Shown here: in pieces, positions 1-9,601 of the stretch
Position numbering within the stretch: position 1 is the first letter of the stretch
Layout: each line of letters begins with the position of its first letter
Assembly: GCF_026965535.1 (NCBI RefSeq)
Contig: NZ_CP114039.1
Coordinates: 2,170,001-2,234,000 of the forward strand
Direction of reading: 5' to 3'
Source: Corallococcus sp. NCRR
Lineage (GTDB): Bacteria > Myxococcota > Myxococcia > Myxococcales > Myxococcaceae
DNA length: 64,000 nt
Made by a program: the position numbers and the translations under genes
Notes under the pieces: generated by a model
Database searches by the model: none
The model's input: only the letters and a program-made list of their open reading frames with translations
What the model was told of the DNA's origin: nothing

Positions 1-1000
1 CACCGTGCGCGCTCGCGCCGTCGTCAACGCGACCGGGCCCTGGAGCGATGAGATCCGCCGGCTGGATTCGCAGCAGGAGCGCACGGGGCCCGCGGTGCGC
101 GGCAGCAAGGGCGTGCACATCGCCGTGCCCCGCTCGCGGTTGAACATCGGGGACGCGCTCACGCTCCTGTCGCCCGTGGATGGCCGCGTGATGTTCATCC
201 TGCCCGCGGATGCGTTCACGCTCATTGGCACGACGGAGACGGCCACCCGCGCCCACCCGGCCGAGGTGCGCGCGAGCGAGGCGGACGTGGCCTACCTGCT
301 CTCCTCCGCCAACGCCTTCTTCCCCGAGGCGAACCTCACCCGCGAGGACATGGTCAGCGCCTGGGCCGGCATCCGCCCGCTCGCGGCGAGCGGCTATCAC
401 GGCAACACCGACGCGGGCAGCGCGAGCCGCGAGCACTCCATCGACGTCAGCCCGGCCGGCGTGCTGGCCATCAGCGGTGGCAAGCTCACCACCTTCCGGG
501 TCATGGCCCGCGACGTGGTCAACGCCGTGGAGCGCCACCTGGCCCTCCCGCACAAGAAGCCCGTCACCCACGAGCAGCCCCTGCCGGGCGGCGACATCCT
601 CAAGCTGGACGCGGAGCTCGCGGCGGCGAAGCAGGAGGTGGGGGACGCGGCCACGGGTGAACACCTGGTTCGCGCGTACGGCAGCCGCTGGCACGCGGTG
701 TGGGCGCTCACTCGCGAGTCGCCCGAACTGGCCGAGCCGCTCGTGGAGGGCCTGCCGTACCGCCGCGCCGAGGCCGTCTGGGGTGTGACCCACGAGATGG
801 TCCAGACGCTGGCGGACCTGCTCATCCGCCGCCTCAAGGTCGCGTTCGAGACGCGCGACCAGGGCCGCGCCGCCGCCGTCCGCGCCGCGGAGGTGATGGC
901 GCCGCGCCTGGGCTGGGACGCGGCGGAGACCGAGCGGCAGCTGGCGGCCTACGCCGTGGATGCCCAGCGCATCTTCGGCGTGGATCCCTCCGACGCCTGA
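1..1000 (+). CDS. glpD: Glycerol-3-phosphate dehydrogenase, C-terminal part (5' end outside window)
   Basis: This FAD enzyme oxidises sn-glycerol 3-phosphate to dihydroxyacetone phosphate at the inner membrane and feeds electrons to quinone. The reading frame is open from base 2, so the GTG at base 5 is internal and the FAD-binding N-terminus lies upstream. Family landmarks visible are VVNATGPWSD, GSKGVHIAVPRSR, the LIGTTET strand and GGKLTTFRVMARDVV, followed by the all-helical C-terminal domain that ends in TGA at 998-1000. About 332 residues remain of the roughly 500 usual. Two GC-rich inverted repeats follow the stop. The family call is secure; length and operon partners cannot be judged. 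Confidence 0.95.
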   Translation, partial: TVRARAVVNATGPWSDEIRRLDSQQERTGPAVRGSKGVHIAVPRSRLNIGDALTLLSPVDGRVMFILPADAFTLIGTTETATRAHPAEVRASEADVAYLLSSANAFFPEANLTREDMVSAWAGIRPLAASGYHGNTDAGSASREHSIDVSPAGVLAISGGKLTTFRVMARDVVNAVERHLALPHKKPVTHEQPLPGGDILKLDAELAAAKQEVGDAATGEHLVRAYGSRWHAVWALTRESPELAEPLVEGLPYRRAEAVWGVTHEMVQTLADLLIRRLKVAFETRDQGRAAAVRAAEVMAPRLGWDAAETERQLAAYAVDAQRIFGVDPSDA

Positions 1001-1060
1001 CCCCCTGCCAGGGAGGACAGGCCCGGTGCGTCATGCCGGGCCGGAGGTCCTGCCGCGAGC

Positions 1061-1090
1061 GAGGCGCTCGCCCTCAGCGTTGAGCGCCTC
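1061..1090 (+). terminator. GC-rich hairpin downstream of glpD
   Basis: A perfect 9-bp inverted repeat, GAGGCGCTC at 1061-1069 and GAGCGCCTC at 1082-1090, encloses a 12-base loop. A second inverted repeat (7-bp arms, 1020-1026 and 1036-1042) lies just before it. There is no clear T-run, so the terminator role is inferred from position. Bases 1001-1274 hold no gene that I can support. Confidence 0.45.
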
Positions 1091-1274
1091 ACGTTGGATT
1101 GGCACCGAATGGCCGTCGGGCGCACGACAGCCGCCCGAGCAGTCGTCCTGCGTCCATGCTTAAATCGCCATGGGAACGGGATGCAGGGCCGGCCCGTTCC
1201 ATCCGGCCCCTCTTTCGGGGGCGGCGGGTCACGGCGCGGTCGTCCACGTTGGCCGGGCGAAGGAGATACACCCC

Positions 1275-3086
1275 ATGAAGCGTTGGCTTTGGCTTGGGCT
1301 CGGGTTGTCCGGACTGGTGGCGAGCGGCTGTGGCAGTGACCCCGAACCCATCGACGTCCTGCCCCAGGCGTGTCCTGGCACCGCGGAGGTGTCGTTGCCC
1401 AAGCCGGGGGTTTCCCCGCTGAGCACGGACGAGGCGCCGGATGGCGTCATCATCACCTACAAGCCGAAGGTGTCCGCGAGCGCGCTGGCCGCGTCGGCGG
1501 ACATCGCGGCGGCGGTGGAGCGCGAGGGCGGCACGGTGAGGCGCCGCATCCCGAACATGAACGTGGTGTCCGCCCGGCTGTCGCCGGAGGCCATCTCCGC
1601 GCTGAAGCTCCGCCCGGACGTAGTCTCCGTGACGCCCAACCGCCGCGTGCGCGCGCTGGGCCTGCCCACGCCTCCGCCGCTGGCGTCGTGGCAGGGCGCG
1701 TACAGCACGCAGGGGTCGGTGGGCGAGTACACGGAAGGGCTGAAGATGGTCCAGGCCCCGCAGGTGTGGGACGCGAACAACGACGGCGTCCTCGACCCCG
1801 GCGCGCCCACGGGCGAGGGCGTGAAGGTGTGCGTCATCGACAGCGGCTGGGACAGCAAGCACCCGGAGCTGAAGGCGGCGTTCCTCGCGGGCAAGGACTT
1901 CGTCGACCACGACGATGACCCGTCCGACCAGAGCGTGTCCCAGGGCGTGGTGACGGTGGGCGGCGGCCACGGCACGCACGTGTCCGCGACCATCCTGGCG
2001 CAGTTCGGCGCGGGCTCCGGCGCGCGCGTGGCGCCCGGGGAGGAGCCGAACGGCGTGGTGGGCGTGGCGCCGGGCGCGTCGCTGCTCGTCGCGCGCGTGC
2101 TGGACACGGACGGCGGCGGCCGCACGGACGACGTCATCGCGGCGGTGGACTGGTGCCACTCGCAGGGGGCGCGCGTTGCCTCGCTGTCGCTGGGCGCGCC
2201 GGACTCGTCCCCGACCGAGCAGACCATGTTCGAGAAGGTCTGGGATGGCGGCAACGGCATGCTGTCCGTCGCGGCCAGCGGCAATGACGGCAAGCGCGGC
2301 ATCGCGTATCCGGCCGGGTACCTGCCGTCGGTGATGGCGGTGGGCGCGGTGGACCTGCAGGGCGAGTACGCGCCCTTCTCGCAGTTCGGCCAGGAGCTGT
2401 CCGTGGTGGGGCCGGGCGTGAACGTGCTGAGCGCCACGGTGCTGGGGGCGGCGTCGCTGTCCTCGGTGACCGCGGCGTCGTCGCCCATCGCCTCGTCGCC
2501 GCTCACGTACACCGCGCAGGGCACGTACACGGGCCGGCTGGTGAACTGCGGCCTGGGCGCGGACCGCGCGTCGTGCGGCGAGTCCGCCACCTGCGAGGGC
2601 TTCGTCGCCTACGTGGACCGCGGCGACCTGTTCTTCGAGGAGAAGGCGCGCAACGTCATCCAAGCCGGCGCCCGCGCGGTCATCATCGGCAACAACGTGG
2701 AGGACGACGGGGAGGGGACCTTCACGCTGGGCTCCGCGAACTCGCACTGGGTGCCCACGGTGTCGATCTCCATGGCGGCCGGCGCGTCCCTCAAGAAGAT
2801 GGTGGGCCAGGACGTCACGGTGTCCATCTCCGGCCTGGACTACCAGCGCGAGTCGGGCACCTCCATGGCCACCCCGCATGTGTCGGGCGTCGCCGCGCTG
2901 GTGTTCAGCGCCCGGCCGGACCTGAGCGCCGCGCACGTGCGCGCGGTGCTGGAGAGGACGGCGAAGGACGACAAGACGACGCCGGGCAAGGACGAGAAGT
3001 ACGGCTACGGCCTAGTGCAGGCGGCCAAGGCCGTGGAGCTGGCGAAGACGCTGCCCCAGGGCGGCGGTCCGCTCCCGCTGCCGTAA
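1275..3086 (+). CDS. Subtilisin-like S8 serine peptidase lipoprotein with PA-type insertion
   Basis: A predicted 603-residue secreted protease. The start is the ATG at 1275, preceded by GAAGGAGATA; it gives a clean lipoprotein signal (MKRWLWLGLGLSGLVASGC, Cys19), whereas the upstream in-frame ATG at 1170 does not. An inhibitor-like pro-region follows (about 40-130). The catalytic triad is Asp189 (CVIDSG), His232 (GHGTH) and Ser530 (SGTSMATPHVSG). Between His and Ser, about residues 415-500, sits a protease-associated-type insertion with paired cysteines (NCGLG, CEGFVAYV). It is probably anchored at the cell surface. A paralogue of the same layout lies at 59727-61481 on the other strand. The substrate is unknown. 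Confidence 0.93.
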   Translation: MKRWLWLGLGLSGLVASGCGSDPEPIDVLPQACPGTAEVSLPKPGVSPLSTDEAPDGVIITYKPKVSASALAASADIAAAVEREGGTVRRRIPNMNVVSARLSPEAISALKLRPDVVSVTPNRRVRALGLPTPPPLASWQGAYSTQGSVGEYTEGLKMVQAPQVWDANNDGVLDPGAPTGEGVKVCVIDSGWDSKHPELKAAFLAGKDFVDHDDDPSDQSVSQGVVTVGGGHGTHVSATILAQFGAGSGARVAPGEEPNGVVGVAPGASLLVARVLDTDGGGRTDDVIAAVDWCHSQGARVASLSLGAPDSSPTEQTMFEKVWDGGNGMLSVAASGNDGKRGIAYPAGYLPSVMAVGAVDLQGEYAPFSQFGQELSVVGPGVNVLSATVLGAASLSSVTAASSPIASSPLTYTAQGTYTGRLVNCGLGADRASCGESATCEGFVAYVDRGDLFFEEKARNVIQAGARAVIIGNNVEDDGEGTFTLGSANSHWVPTVSISMAAGASLKKMVGQDVTVSISGLDYQRESGTSMATPHVSGVAALVFSARPDLSAAHVRAVLERTAKDDKTTPGKDEKYGYGLVQAAKAVELAKTLPQGGGPLPLP

Positions 3087-3114
3087 CGGCCGCGCCTCCG
3101 CGCCCGTGGGCCTG

Positions 3115-3159
3115 ACGCCCCCGTGTCCCTTCGTGGGACCGGGGGCGTTCGCTTTTCTT
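3115..3159 (+). terminator. Intrinsic-type terminator after the S8 peptidase gene
   Basis: ACGCCCCCGTGTCCC pairs with GGGACCGGGGGCGT across a TTCG-containing loop (3115-3148), with one bulged base. A T-rich run, TCGCTTTTCTT, follows at 3149-3159. This is the most classical rho-independent terminator in the window. Confidence 0.75.
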
Positions 3160-3278
3160 CCGGGCAGGCGCCGGGTCGTGGGTTGGCAGTCCGGACGGGC
3201 AGGCGAACGCCGGGCGTCCGGGCCGGTGGTTCGCGCCGCGTGCGCGTGCACCTTCCCAGGAAGGGAGGCACTCGGCGC

Positions 3279-3950
3279 ATGAGGCGAGACACCTGGATGG
3301 GATTGGGCATCGCGGGCCTGGCCTTCCTGCTGATGTGCGCCGGGACTCCATCCGGCGGCATGGAGGATGACGCCGCGTCCGAGGAGACCGTCCCTCCCGC
3401 GGGCTCACGGGTCATCACGCCGCGGCAGCCTGGGACGGGCGGCTCCGGGACGAACACGCAGGCCCCCGCTGTGACGGCTCCTGGCACCGCGCCCGCGCAG
3501 GGCACCGACATCCCGTCGGATCCGAACAGCCCCAGCGCGGAACCAAACCCCGAAGGCCAGACGACTCCGCCCAACCCGGGCCCGGAGACGAACACGGGCA
3601 CGGGGGGCACGGGCAACACGGGCACTGGGGCCCCCGCCGCGGCGAAGCCCCCCGCTTCAGGTGCCCAGCAGCAGGGCGTCGCGGTGGTGGACGCCATCTA
3701 CCGGGGCAAGGTGCGCTCGGTGTCCGACAAGGAGGTCGTCATCGACAACGACGGCTCAAGCCTGCCGCTGGAGATCAGCACCCAGACGCGCATCGTCCGC
3801 GACGGCGAGGACATTGGCGTGACGGAGCTCAAGGAGGGCGAGCGCGTGCGCGCCACCGTGAACCTGGTGGGCCGCAGCCACACGCGGGAGATCGCCGTGC
3901 TGACCGGCGCCGAGGCCCGCCGCGACGCCGAGACGCAACGCCGCCGGTAG
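3279..3950 (+). CDS. Exported protein with Pro/Gly/Thr-rich linker, unknown function
   Basis: A 223-residue protein that starts at the ATG at 3279 behind AAGGGAGG. Residues 5-25 form a hydrophobic signal or anchor ending LLMC, which is a poor lipobox, so it may be membrane-anchored rather than lipidated. Residues about 30-130 are a low-complexity linker rich in Pro, Gly, Thr and Ala. The C-terminal 75 residues form a compact, probably beta-rich domain (GKVRSVSDKEVVIDNDG, then TQTRIVRDGEDIGVTELKEGERVRA) that resembles the small single-barrel DUF5666-like modules of exported proteins. I do not recognise a catalytic motif. The function is unknown. Confidence 0.8.
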   Translation: MRRDTWMGLGIAGLAFLLMCAGTPSGGMEDDAASEETVPPAGSRVITPRQPGTGGSGTNTQAPAVTAPGTAPAQGTDIPSDPNSPSAEPNPEGQTTPPNPGPETNTGTGGTGNTGTGAPAAAKPPASGAQQQGVAVVDAIYRGKVRSVSDKEVVIDNDGSSLPLEISTQTRIVRDGEDIGVTELKEGERVRATVNLVGRSHTREIAVLTGAEARRDAETQRRR

Positions 3951-4013
3951 CCCAGGGCTCCTCCCGTCAGCCGCATGGCCCCGTCCGCGTCTCCCGGACG
4001 GAGGTTTCCCATC

Positions 4014-4226
4014 ATGACGGTCTACGACCGGTACCGAACCCTGTTGCACAAGTTGGCCCTCGTCCGCGCCCGCGCGCCCGGCGGGGATTCACCCGAAGCG
4101 GATGCGCTGCTCGACGCGATGGACGAGGTCTGGGACGCGCTGTCCGACGGCGAGCGCGCCGCCATGGAGCGCGAACGCGCCCGGTTGGCGGCCGTGTCCG
4201 TGGACACGCGCGCCGTGCCCGCGTGA
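4014..4226 (+). CDS. Small hypothetical protein, 70 aa
   Basis: A short, charged, mostly helical protein beginning MTVYDRYRTLLHKLALVRAR. It has a good ribosome site (GGACGGAGG at 3996-4004) and strong G/C third-position bias, which supports real coding. Residues 28-60 look like an acidic-basic amphipathic helix. No signal peptide, membrane segment or recognisable domain is present. It lies 63 bases after the linker protein on the same strand and converges on the phosphatidyltransferase 10 bases away. Function unknown. Confidence 0.7.
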   Translation: MTVYDRYRTLLHKLALVRARAPGGDSPEADALLDAMDEVWDALSDGERAAMERERARLAAVSVDTRAVPA

Positions 4227-4236
4227 GGCGTCCGGG

Positions 4237-4839
4237 TCACTCGCGCACGGACCCCATGGGCGTCCCCGTGGGCCCATGGGGAAGGTGCGAGGACGGCCGG
4301 GACGGCGGCAGCTCCCGGCGCTGACGCTGACGCCACACCGCCCGCGAGTAATCCACGACCGACGCCAGTGACAGCAGCGCGACGAGCGCGACGAGCGGCC
4401 GCACCAGCGGCGGGTAGAGCAGGACGCTCAGCAACACCGCGAGCTGCAGCGTCGTGACGACCTTGCCCAGCATCCGCGCCTTGAGCTCGACGTCCCGCAT
4501 GTCCGGCCGCACCCTGGCGACGATGAAGCCGATGGCCGTGCCGATGTCCCGCAGGAGCAGCAGCGTCAGCTCCACGGGGTCGATGAGCCCGTCCAGCAGG
4601 CACACGATGAAGGCCGTCACCATGAAAGCGCGGTCCGCCACCGGGTCGATGAGCGCTCCCAGGCGCGTGGCCAGTCCCCGGTGCCGGGCAATCCATCCGT
4701 CCAGGAAGTCCGTCGCCGCGGCCAGCACCACCAGGAAGGCCCGGATGCGCAGGTCCGATACCGCGATGAACACCGCGGCGAGCGGCAGTCGCGACAGGGA
4801 CAGCGTATTGAGCAGCACGAGGCTTGCCCGACGGTGCAT
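4237..4839 (-). CDS. CDP-alcohol phosphatidyltransferase family membrane protein
   Basis: This integral membrane enzyme family transfers a phosphatidyl group from CDP-diacylglycerol to an alcohol. The protein has 200 residues counted from the ATG at 4839; longer in-frame versions would overlap the divergent lipoprotein gene and read as non-protein. The signature D-x2-D-G-x2-A-R-x8-G-x3-D-x3-D is complete (DFLDGWIAR, then G, then LIDPVAD), so all metal and CMP ligands are present. Several hydrophobic helices follow. It resembles PgsA (phosphatidylglycerophosphate synthase), but the acceptor alcohol cannot be told from sequence, so no symbol is given. The tail after residue 175 is Arg/Pro/Ser-rich. 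Confidence 0.9.
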   Translation of the reverse strand: MHRRASLVLLNTLSLSRLPLAAVFIAVSDLRIRAFLVVLAAATDFLDGWIARHRGLATRLGALIDPVADRAFMVTAFIVCLLDGLIDPVELTLLLLRDIGTAIGFIVARVRPDMRDVELKARMLGKVVTTLQLAVLLSVLLYPPLVRPLVALVALLSLASVVDYSRAVWRQRQRRELPPSRPSSHLPHGPTGTPMGSVRE

Positions 4840-5032
4840 GGCCTTCAAAAGGTAGTGCTCGACCCCAGGGGCGCACCTGCCCGGCATGGCGAGCGTCCGG
4901 CGAAGAACTCCTCCGGTGGCCTCGTGGAGCCACGCCCGGCGCGAGGACCCCGTGGCCCGCGTGCGGTGTCCCAGGGAAGGGTCCGGGATTCTCCCCGGCC
5001 CGGGTCCTCCTGGAGTCCGCCTCTTGAACGCG

Positions 5033-5926
5033 ATGGCACCCTGCCGCCCCCTGCTGGCCCTGGCCACCCTGCTCACCGTGGCGCTGCCGCTGGCGAGCTG
5101 TGAAGCGGCCGGGCGGGCGAAGGTCGCGCCCAGGGCTCCCACGGCCGAGGAGCGGACGCGCTACCCCTGGCTGCCGGCCTCCGCGCGGGTGCGCTCGCTG
5201 GAGGAGACCTTCGCGCCTCCCGAGGGCTATACGCGCGTGCCCCTGGAGGCGGGCTCCTTTGGCGCCTGGCTGCGCGGCTTGCCCCTGCGCCCGGAGGGAA
5301 CGCCGGTGCTCGACTTCCGGGGCAATACCGTGCTGGCGGCCTCCGACGCCCGGCTGGCGGCGGTGGGAGAGCTGGACGTGGGCACCGCGAACCTCCAGCA
5401 GTGCGCGGACTCCATCCTGCGGCTTCATGCGGAGTGGCGCTGGGCGTCCGGCCAGCCGGAGCGCATCGCGTACCGCTTCACCAGCGGCCACGTGGCGTCC
5501 TGGCCCCGGTACGCGGCGGGCGAGCGGGCGCGGGTCTCCGGCTCGAAGGTGACGTGGGTGCCGGGGAGCGCGGCGGCGGACAGCTCGCGGGCCGCCTTCC
5601 GGAGCTACCTGAACCTGCTCTTCACCTACGCGGGCACCCTGTCGCTCCAGGCGGAGGGCGCCCGCCCCACGCGGGAGCAGTTGCGCCCCGGGGACTTCTT
5701 CGTCCTGGGCGGCAGCCCCGGCCACACGGTGCTCGTGCTGGACGTGGCCACCAACGCGAAGGGGGAGCGGCTGGCGCTCGTGGGGCAGGGCTTCACCCCC
5801 GCGCAGGACTTCCACGTCCTGGCGGGGAGGGACGGGCCCTGGTTCCCGCTGGACGGGGAGAGCCTGACAACGCCCTTCTGGGCGCCCTTCCCCATGACGT
5901 CCCTGCGCCGGCTGCCCTCGCCCTGA
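5033..5926 (+). CDS. DUF4846 family lipoprotein
   Basis: A 297-residue lipoprotein whose signal ends in the lipobox LASC. The start is the ATG at 5033; the TTG at 5024 is an alternative in the same frame. The mature protein carries the DUF4846 landmarks: SFGAWLRGLPL, a VLDFRGN strand, a GELDVGTANLQQCADSILRL helix, FTSGH, and a closing GDFFVLGGSPGHTVLVLDVA segment. Cys and His residues in the last two could form an active site, but no reaction is established for the family. It is divergent from the phosphatidyltransferase, so a joint envelope role is possible but only inferred. Confidence 0.85.
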   Translation: MAPCRPLLALATLLTVALPLASCEAAGRAKVAPRAPTAEERTRYPWLPASARVRSLEETFAPPEGYTRVPLEAGSFGAWLRGLPLRPEGTPVLDFRGNTVLAASDARLAAVGELDVGTANLQQCADSILRLHAEWRWASGQPERIAYRFTSGHVASWPRYAAGERARVSGSKVTWVPGSAAADSSRAAFRSYLNLLFTYAGTLSLQAEGARPTREQLRPGDFFVLGGSPGHTVLVLDVATNAKGERLALVGQGFTPAQDFHVLAGRDGPWFPLDGESLTTPFWAPFPMTSLRRLPSP

Positions 5927-6181
5927 TCGGCCTGGAAACCTGAAACACCAACGAGGTACGGCCTGGGGTGGGGGCGCCCTCCCGGTACGTCTCCCAGCGG
6001 ACGGGGAGGCGGTAAACGGAGGACTTCCAAGGGTTCTGCTGGAATCGACAGAGGGGAGGAGGCAGGTTGCGGCGTGGAGTGTTGTCCTGCCGTCACCGGG
6101 CACACTCCGAAGCCGGGCCCGTCCCCCACCGCGTGCCTGCCAGCCTAAAGGGAAGAGGAGCCCGTCCCCCGAGCCTCCACC

Positions 6182-9100
6182 ATGTCCTCCGCCGCCGTGT
6201 CCGCGCCCGTGCCTTCGCCCCGGGCCAGCATCCTCCTCGTCGACGACACGCCCGGGCACCTCCTGGCGCTGGAGGGCATCCTCCTGCCCCTGGGGCAGCG
6301 GCTGGTGCGCGCCACCTCCGGACGCGAGGCGCTGCGGCGCGTGCTGGACGAGGACTTCGCCGCCGTCCTGATGGACATGAACCTGGGGGACATGACGGGC
6401 GTGGAGGTGCTGGGCCTCTTGCGCGAGCGTGAGCGCAGCCGGCGCCTGCCCGTGCTGCTGATGACGGCGGGCGACGGCGACGAGAGGGAGTGGCTGGCGG
6501 CGTACGCGCACGGCGCGGTGGACTACCTGCGCAAGCCGCTGCGGCCTGAAATCCTCCTGGCGAAGGTGTCCATGTTCGTGGAGCTGCACCTGGCGCGCGA
6601 GGCGGTGCAGCGGCGCGAGGAGTCGCTGCGCGAGCGCGAGCGCCACGCCCTGGAGGCCGTCCACCGCGAGCGGCTGCACGCGTTCTTCATGCAGGCCCCG
6701 GTGGGCATCTCCATCACGCGCGGGCCGGACTTCGTCTTCGAGCTGGCGAACCCCTACTACGAGCTGCTGGTGGGACGGCGGGTGACGCCGGGCCAGTCGC
6801 TGCTGGAGGCGTTCCCGGAGATGGCCGAGCAGCCGGAGGTGATGGAGGTGCTGCGCGGGGTGGTGCGCACGAAGCAGCCCTTCGTGCGGCCGGAGTTCGA
6901 GGTGAAGCTGGTGCGCGACGGCCAGCCGGACTCCGTCTTCTTCAACGTCATCTACCACCCGATGCTGGAGGTGGACGGCACCGCGTCCGGCATCATCACC
7001 CTGGCCACCGACGTGACGGAGTTCGTGCGCGCGCGCCGGCACACGGAGGCGCTCACGCAGGATTTGCGCAGGCAGCAGGCCGCGCTGACGGACAGCGAGC
7101 AGCGCCTGCGCCTGGCGCTGACGGCCACGGCGCTGGGCACCTTCGACATGGACGTGGTGACGGGCGAGCTCAAGTGGGACGCGCGCTGCAAGGCGCTCTT
7201 CGGCCTGCCGACCGACTCGGAGTCGTCCTACGAGCTGTTCCTCGCGGGCCTGCACCCGGAGGACCGCGAGGCCGTGCAGCGCGCCATCGCGCTCAGCTGG
7301 GACCCCAGCGGCAAGGGCGACTACGACGTGGCCTACCGCACCGTGGGGTTGAAGGACGGCGTGGAGCGCTGGGTGCGCGCCACGGGCCGTACGCACTTCC
7401 AGGACGGCAAGCCGGTGCGCTTCGTGGGCACCGTGCAGGACATCACCGCGCGCAAGCGCGCCGACGCGGAGCGGGCCCGGCTGATGGCGGGCGAGTTGCG
7501 CCGCACGGAGCAGCTTCGCGGCCTGTCGCGCGCGAGCCTGGCGCTCAACGCGGCGGGCAGCGTCCAGGCCATCCTGGAGCTCGTGACGCTCAAGGCGCGC
7601 AAGCTGATTGGCGCGAACCAGTCCTTCGTGCAGGTGATGGACGGCCGGGATGCCGCGCCGCTCGCCGCGCTGTCCGCGTTGGGGCATGAGCCGATGGCGC
7701 CCGGCGCCGTCCAGCCCGCCGTGGACGAGCGCGGCCTCTTCGCCCGGGTGTGCGAGGAGAACCGGCCGCTGCGCCTGACGCGCGAGGCGCTGCTCCAGCA
7801 CGCGGCCTACGCCGAGGCGCCCCCCGCGCCGCCCCCCGCGCTGCCCCTGAAGGGCTTCCTGGCGGTGCCGCTGGTGGGCCACGACGGCCGCAACCTGGGC
7901 CTGGTGCAGGTGTCCGACAAGCTGGAGGGCGACTTCGACGCGGAGGACGAGACCATCGCCGTGCAGCTGGCGCAGATGGCCAGCGTGGCGCTGGAGAACG
8001 CGCGCCTGTACGAGACGGCGCAGGCGGAGCGGCGCAACCTGTTCGCGGTGCTCAAGCAGCTGCCCGCCGCCATCACCGTGCTGCGCGGGCCGGACCTGGT
8101 CTTCGAAATGGCCAACGACCTGCGCATGAAGCTCACCGGCTCCCGGCCGCTGCTGGGCCTGCCCGTGCGACAGGCGCTGCCGGAGCTCAAGGACCAGGGG
8201 CAGGTGGCCCAACTGGAGCACGTCTACCGCACCGGCGAGACCTACCGCGGCCACGAGGTGCCCATGCGCCTGGGGCGCGACGTGGGGCAGGAGGCGCCGG
8301 AGGGCTACTTCAACCTCACCTTCCAGCCGCTGCTCAACGCCGAGGGCAAGGTGGACGGCATCGTGTCCGTGTCCTGGGAGGTGACGGAGCAGGTGCTGGC
8401 GCGCCGGCGCATCGAGGCGCTGGCCGCGGAGCTCAAGGAGCGCGAGCAGCAGTTCCGCACGCTGGCGGACTCCATCCCCCAGCTGTCGTGGATGGCGGAG
8501 CCGGACGGGCGCCTCTTCTGGTTCAACCAGCGCTGGTACGACTACACCGGGACGTCGCCCTCGCAGGTGGGGGAGAAGGACTGGAACGAGCTGGTGGACC
8601 CGGAGGACGTCGGGCGCGTGCTGGAGCACTTCGGCGCGGCCCTGCGCGAGGGGACGCTGTGGGAGGACCAGTTCCGCCTGCGCCGCGCGGACGGCAGCTA
8701 CCGCTGGTTCCTGTCGCGTGCCATGCCCGTGCGGGACGGCGAGGGGCGGATCGTCCGCTGGTTCGGCACCAACACGGACATCGACGATGAGCGCCGCACG
8801 CTGGAGAGCCTGAAGCGGGCGGAGGAGGAGATCCGCCACCTGAACACGGGCCTGGAGAAGCGCGTGCGCGAGCGCACCGCCCAGCTCCAGGAGGCGAACA
8901 AGGAGCTGGAGTCCTTCAGCTACTCCGTGTCGCACGACCTGCGCGCGCCCTTGCGCCACATCACCGGCTTCGCGCAGTTGCTGGAGCGGCGGGCGGGAAC
9001 GAAGCTGGACGACGTGTCGCGCGGCTACCTCTCCACCATCGCGGGCGCGGCGAAGCAGGGCGGCACGCTGGTGGATGACCTGCTCGCCTTCAGCCGCATG

Positions 9101-9601
9101 GGCCGGGCGGAGCTGCGCCAGTCGCGGGTGGGCCTGGGCCAACTGGTGGAAGAGGCCCGGCGCGACCTGATGCCGGAAGCCAACGGGCGGCAGGTGGAGT
9201 GGCGGGTGGGGAGCCTGCCCACGGTGGAGGGTGACCCGGCGCTCCTGCGGCAGGTCATCCACAACTTGCTGGCGAACGCGCTGAAGTATACCCGTCCCAA
9301 GCCGGAGGCCCTCATCGAGGTGGGGGCCCGGGAGACGGACACCGAGGTCGCGGTGTGGGTGCGCGACAACGGCGTGGGCTTCGAGATGCAGTACGTGGAC
9401 AAGTTGTTTGGCGTCTTCCAGCGCCTGCACACGGCCGAGGAGTTCGAGGGCACCGGTATCGGGCTCGCGAACGTGCGGCGCATCGTGTCGCGCCATGGCG
9501 GACGGACCTGGGCGGAGGGCGCCGTGGGGCAGGGCGCGACCTTCACCTTCACCCTGCCCCGCGCTTCTCCGCTGGAGAAGAAAGTCGAGACGCACGCGTG
9601 A
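6182..9601 (+). CDS. Hybrid sensor histidine kinase (REC-PAS-PAS-GAF-PAS-PAS-HisKA-HATPase)
   Basis: A 1139-residue cytoplasmic kinase without membrane segments. An N-terminal receiver (about 14-125) has Asp65 and the conserved Thr and Lys (LLMTAG, RKPL). PAS-like sensor segments follow, then a GAF-like domain (about 440-615), two more PAS segments, the last of PAS_3 type (LSWMAEPDGRLFWFN), and a short coiled coil. HisKA has the phospho-acceptor His918 (YSVSHDLRAPLRH); HATPase has the N box (NLLANALKYT), DNGVGF and GTGIGL. A receiver at the N-terminus means this kinase can also be an acceptor. Its TGA overlaps the GTG of the next regulator, so the two are translationally coupled. Confidence 0.93.
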   Translation: MSSAAVSAPVPSPRASILLVDDTPGHLLALEGILLPLGQRLVRATSGREALRRVLDEDFAAVLMDMNLGDMTGVEVLGLLRERERSRRLPVLLMTAGDGDEREWLAAYAHGAVDYLRKPLRPEILLAKVSMFVELHLAREAVQRREESLRERERHALEAVHRERLHAFFMQAPVGISITRGPDFVFELANPYYELLVGRRVTPGQSLLEAFPEMAEQPEVMEVLRGVVRTKQPFVRPEFEVKLVRDGQPDSVFFNVIYHPMLEVDGTASGIITLATDVTEFVRARRHTEALTQDLRRQQAALTDSEQRLRLALTATALGTFDMDVVTGELKWDARCKALFGLPTDSESSYELFLAGLHPEDREAVQRAIALSWDPSGKGDYDVAYRTVGLKDGVERWVRATGRTHFQDGKPVRFVGTVQDITARKRADAERARLMAGELRRTEQLRGLSRASLALNAAGSVQAILELVTLKARKLIGANQSFVQVMDGRDAAPLAALSALGHEPMAPGAVQPAVDERGLFARVCEENRPLRLTREALLQHAAYAEAPPAPPPALPLKGFLAVPLVGHDGRNLGLVQVSDKLEGDFDAEDETIAVQLAQMASVALENARLYETAQAERRNLFAVLKQLPAAITVLRGPDLVFEMANDLRMKLTGSRPLLGLPVRQALPELKDQGQVAQLEHVYRTGETYRGHEVPMRLGRDVGQEAPEGYFNLTFQPLLNAEGKVDGIVSVSWEVTEQVLARRRIEALAAELKEREQQFRTLADSIPQLSWMAEPDGRLFWFNQRWYDYTGTSPSQVGEKDWNELVDPEDVGRVLEHFGAALREGTLWEDQFRLRRADGSYRWFLSRAMPVRDGEGRIVRWFGTNTDIDDERRTLESLKRAEEEIRHLNTGLEKRVRERTAQLQEANKELESFSYSVSHDLRAPLRHITGFAQLLERRAGTKLDDVSRGYLSTIAGAAKQGGTLVDDLLAFSRMGRAELRQSRVGLGQLVEEARRDLMPEANGRQVEWRVGSLPTVEGDPALLRQVIHNLLANALKYTRPKPEALIEVGARETDTEVAVWVRDNGVGFEMQYVDKLFGVFQRLHTAEEFEGTGIGLANVRRIVSRHGGRTWAEGAVGQGATFTFTLPRASPLEKKVETHA

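Noticed and set aside
1170..1274. Earlier ATG for the first subtilisin
   Set aside because: It would place 35 non-hydrophobic residues before a clear lipoprotein signal; the ATG at 1275 has the ribosome site.
4022..9595. An open frame of 1857 codons on the minus strand
   Set aside because: It lies antisense to the DUF4846 gene and a complete hybrid histidine kinase; its product is a low-complexity His/Arg/Leu-rich string with no domain. Long antisense frames are expected at this GC content.
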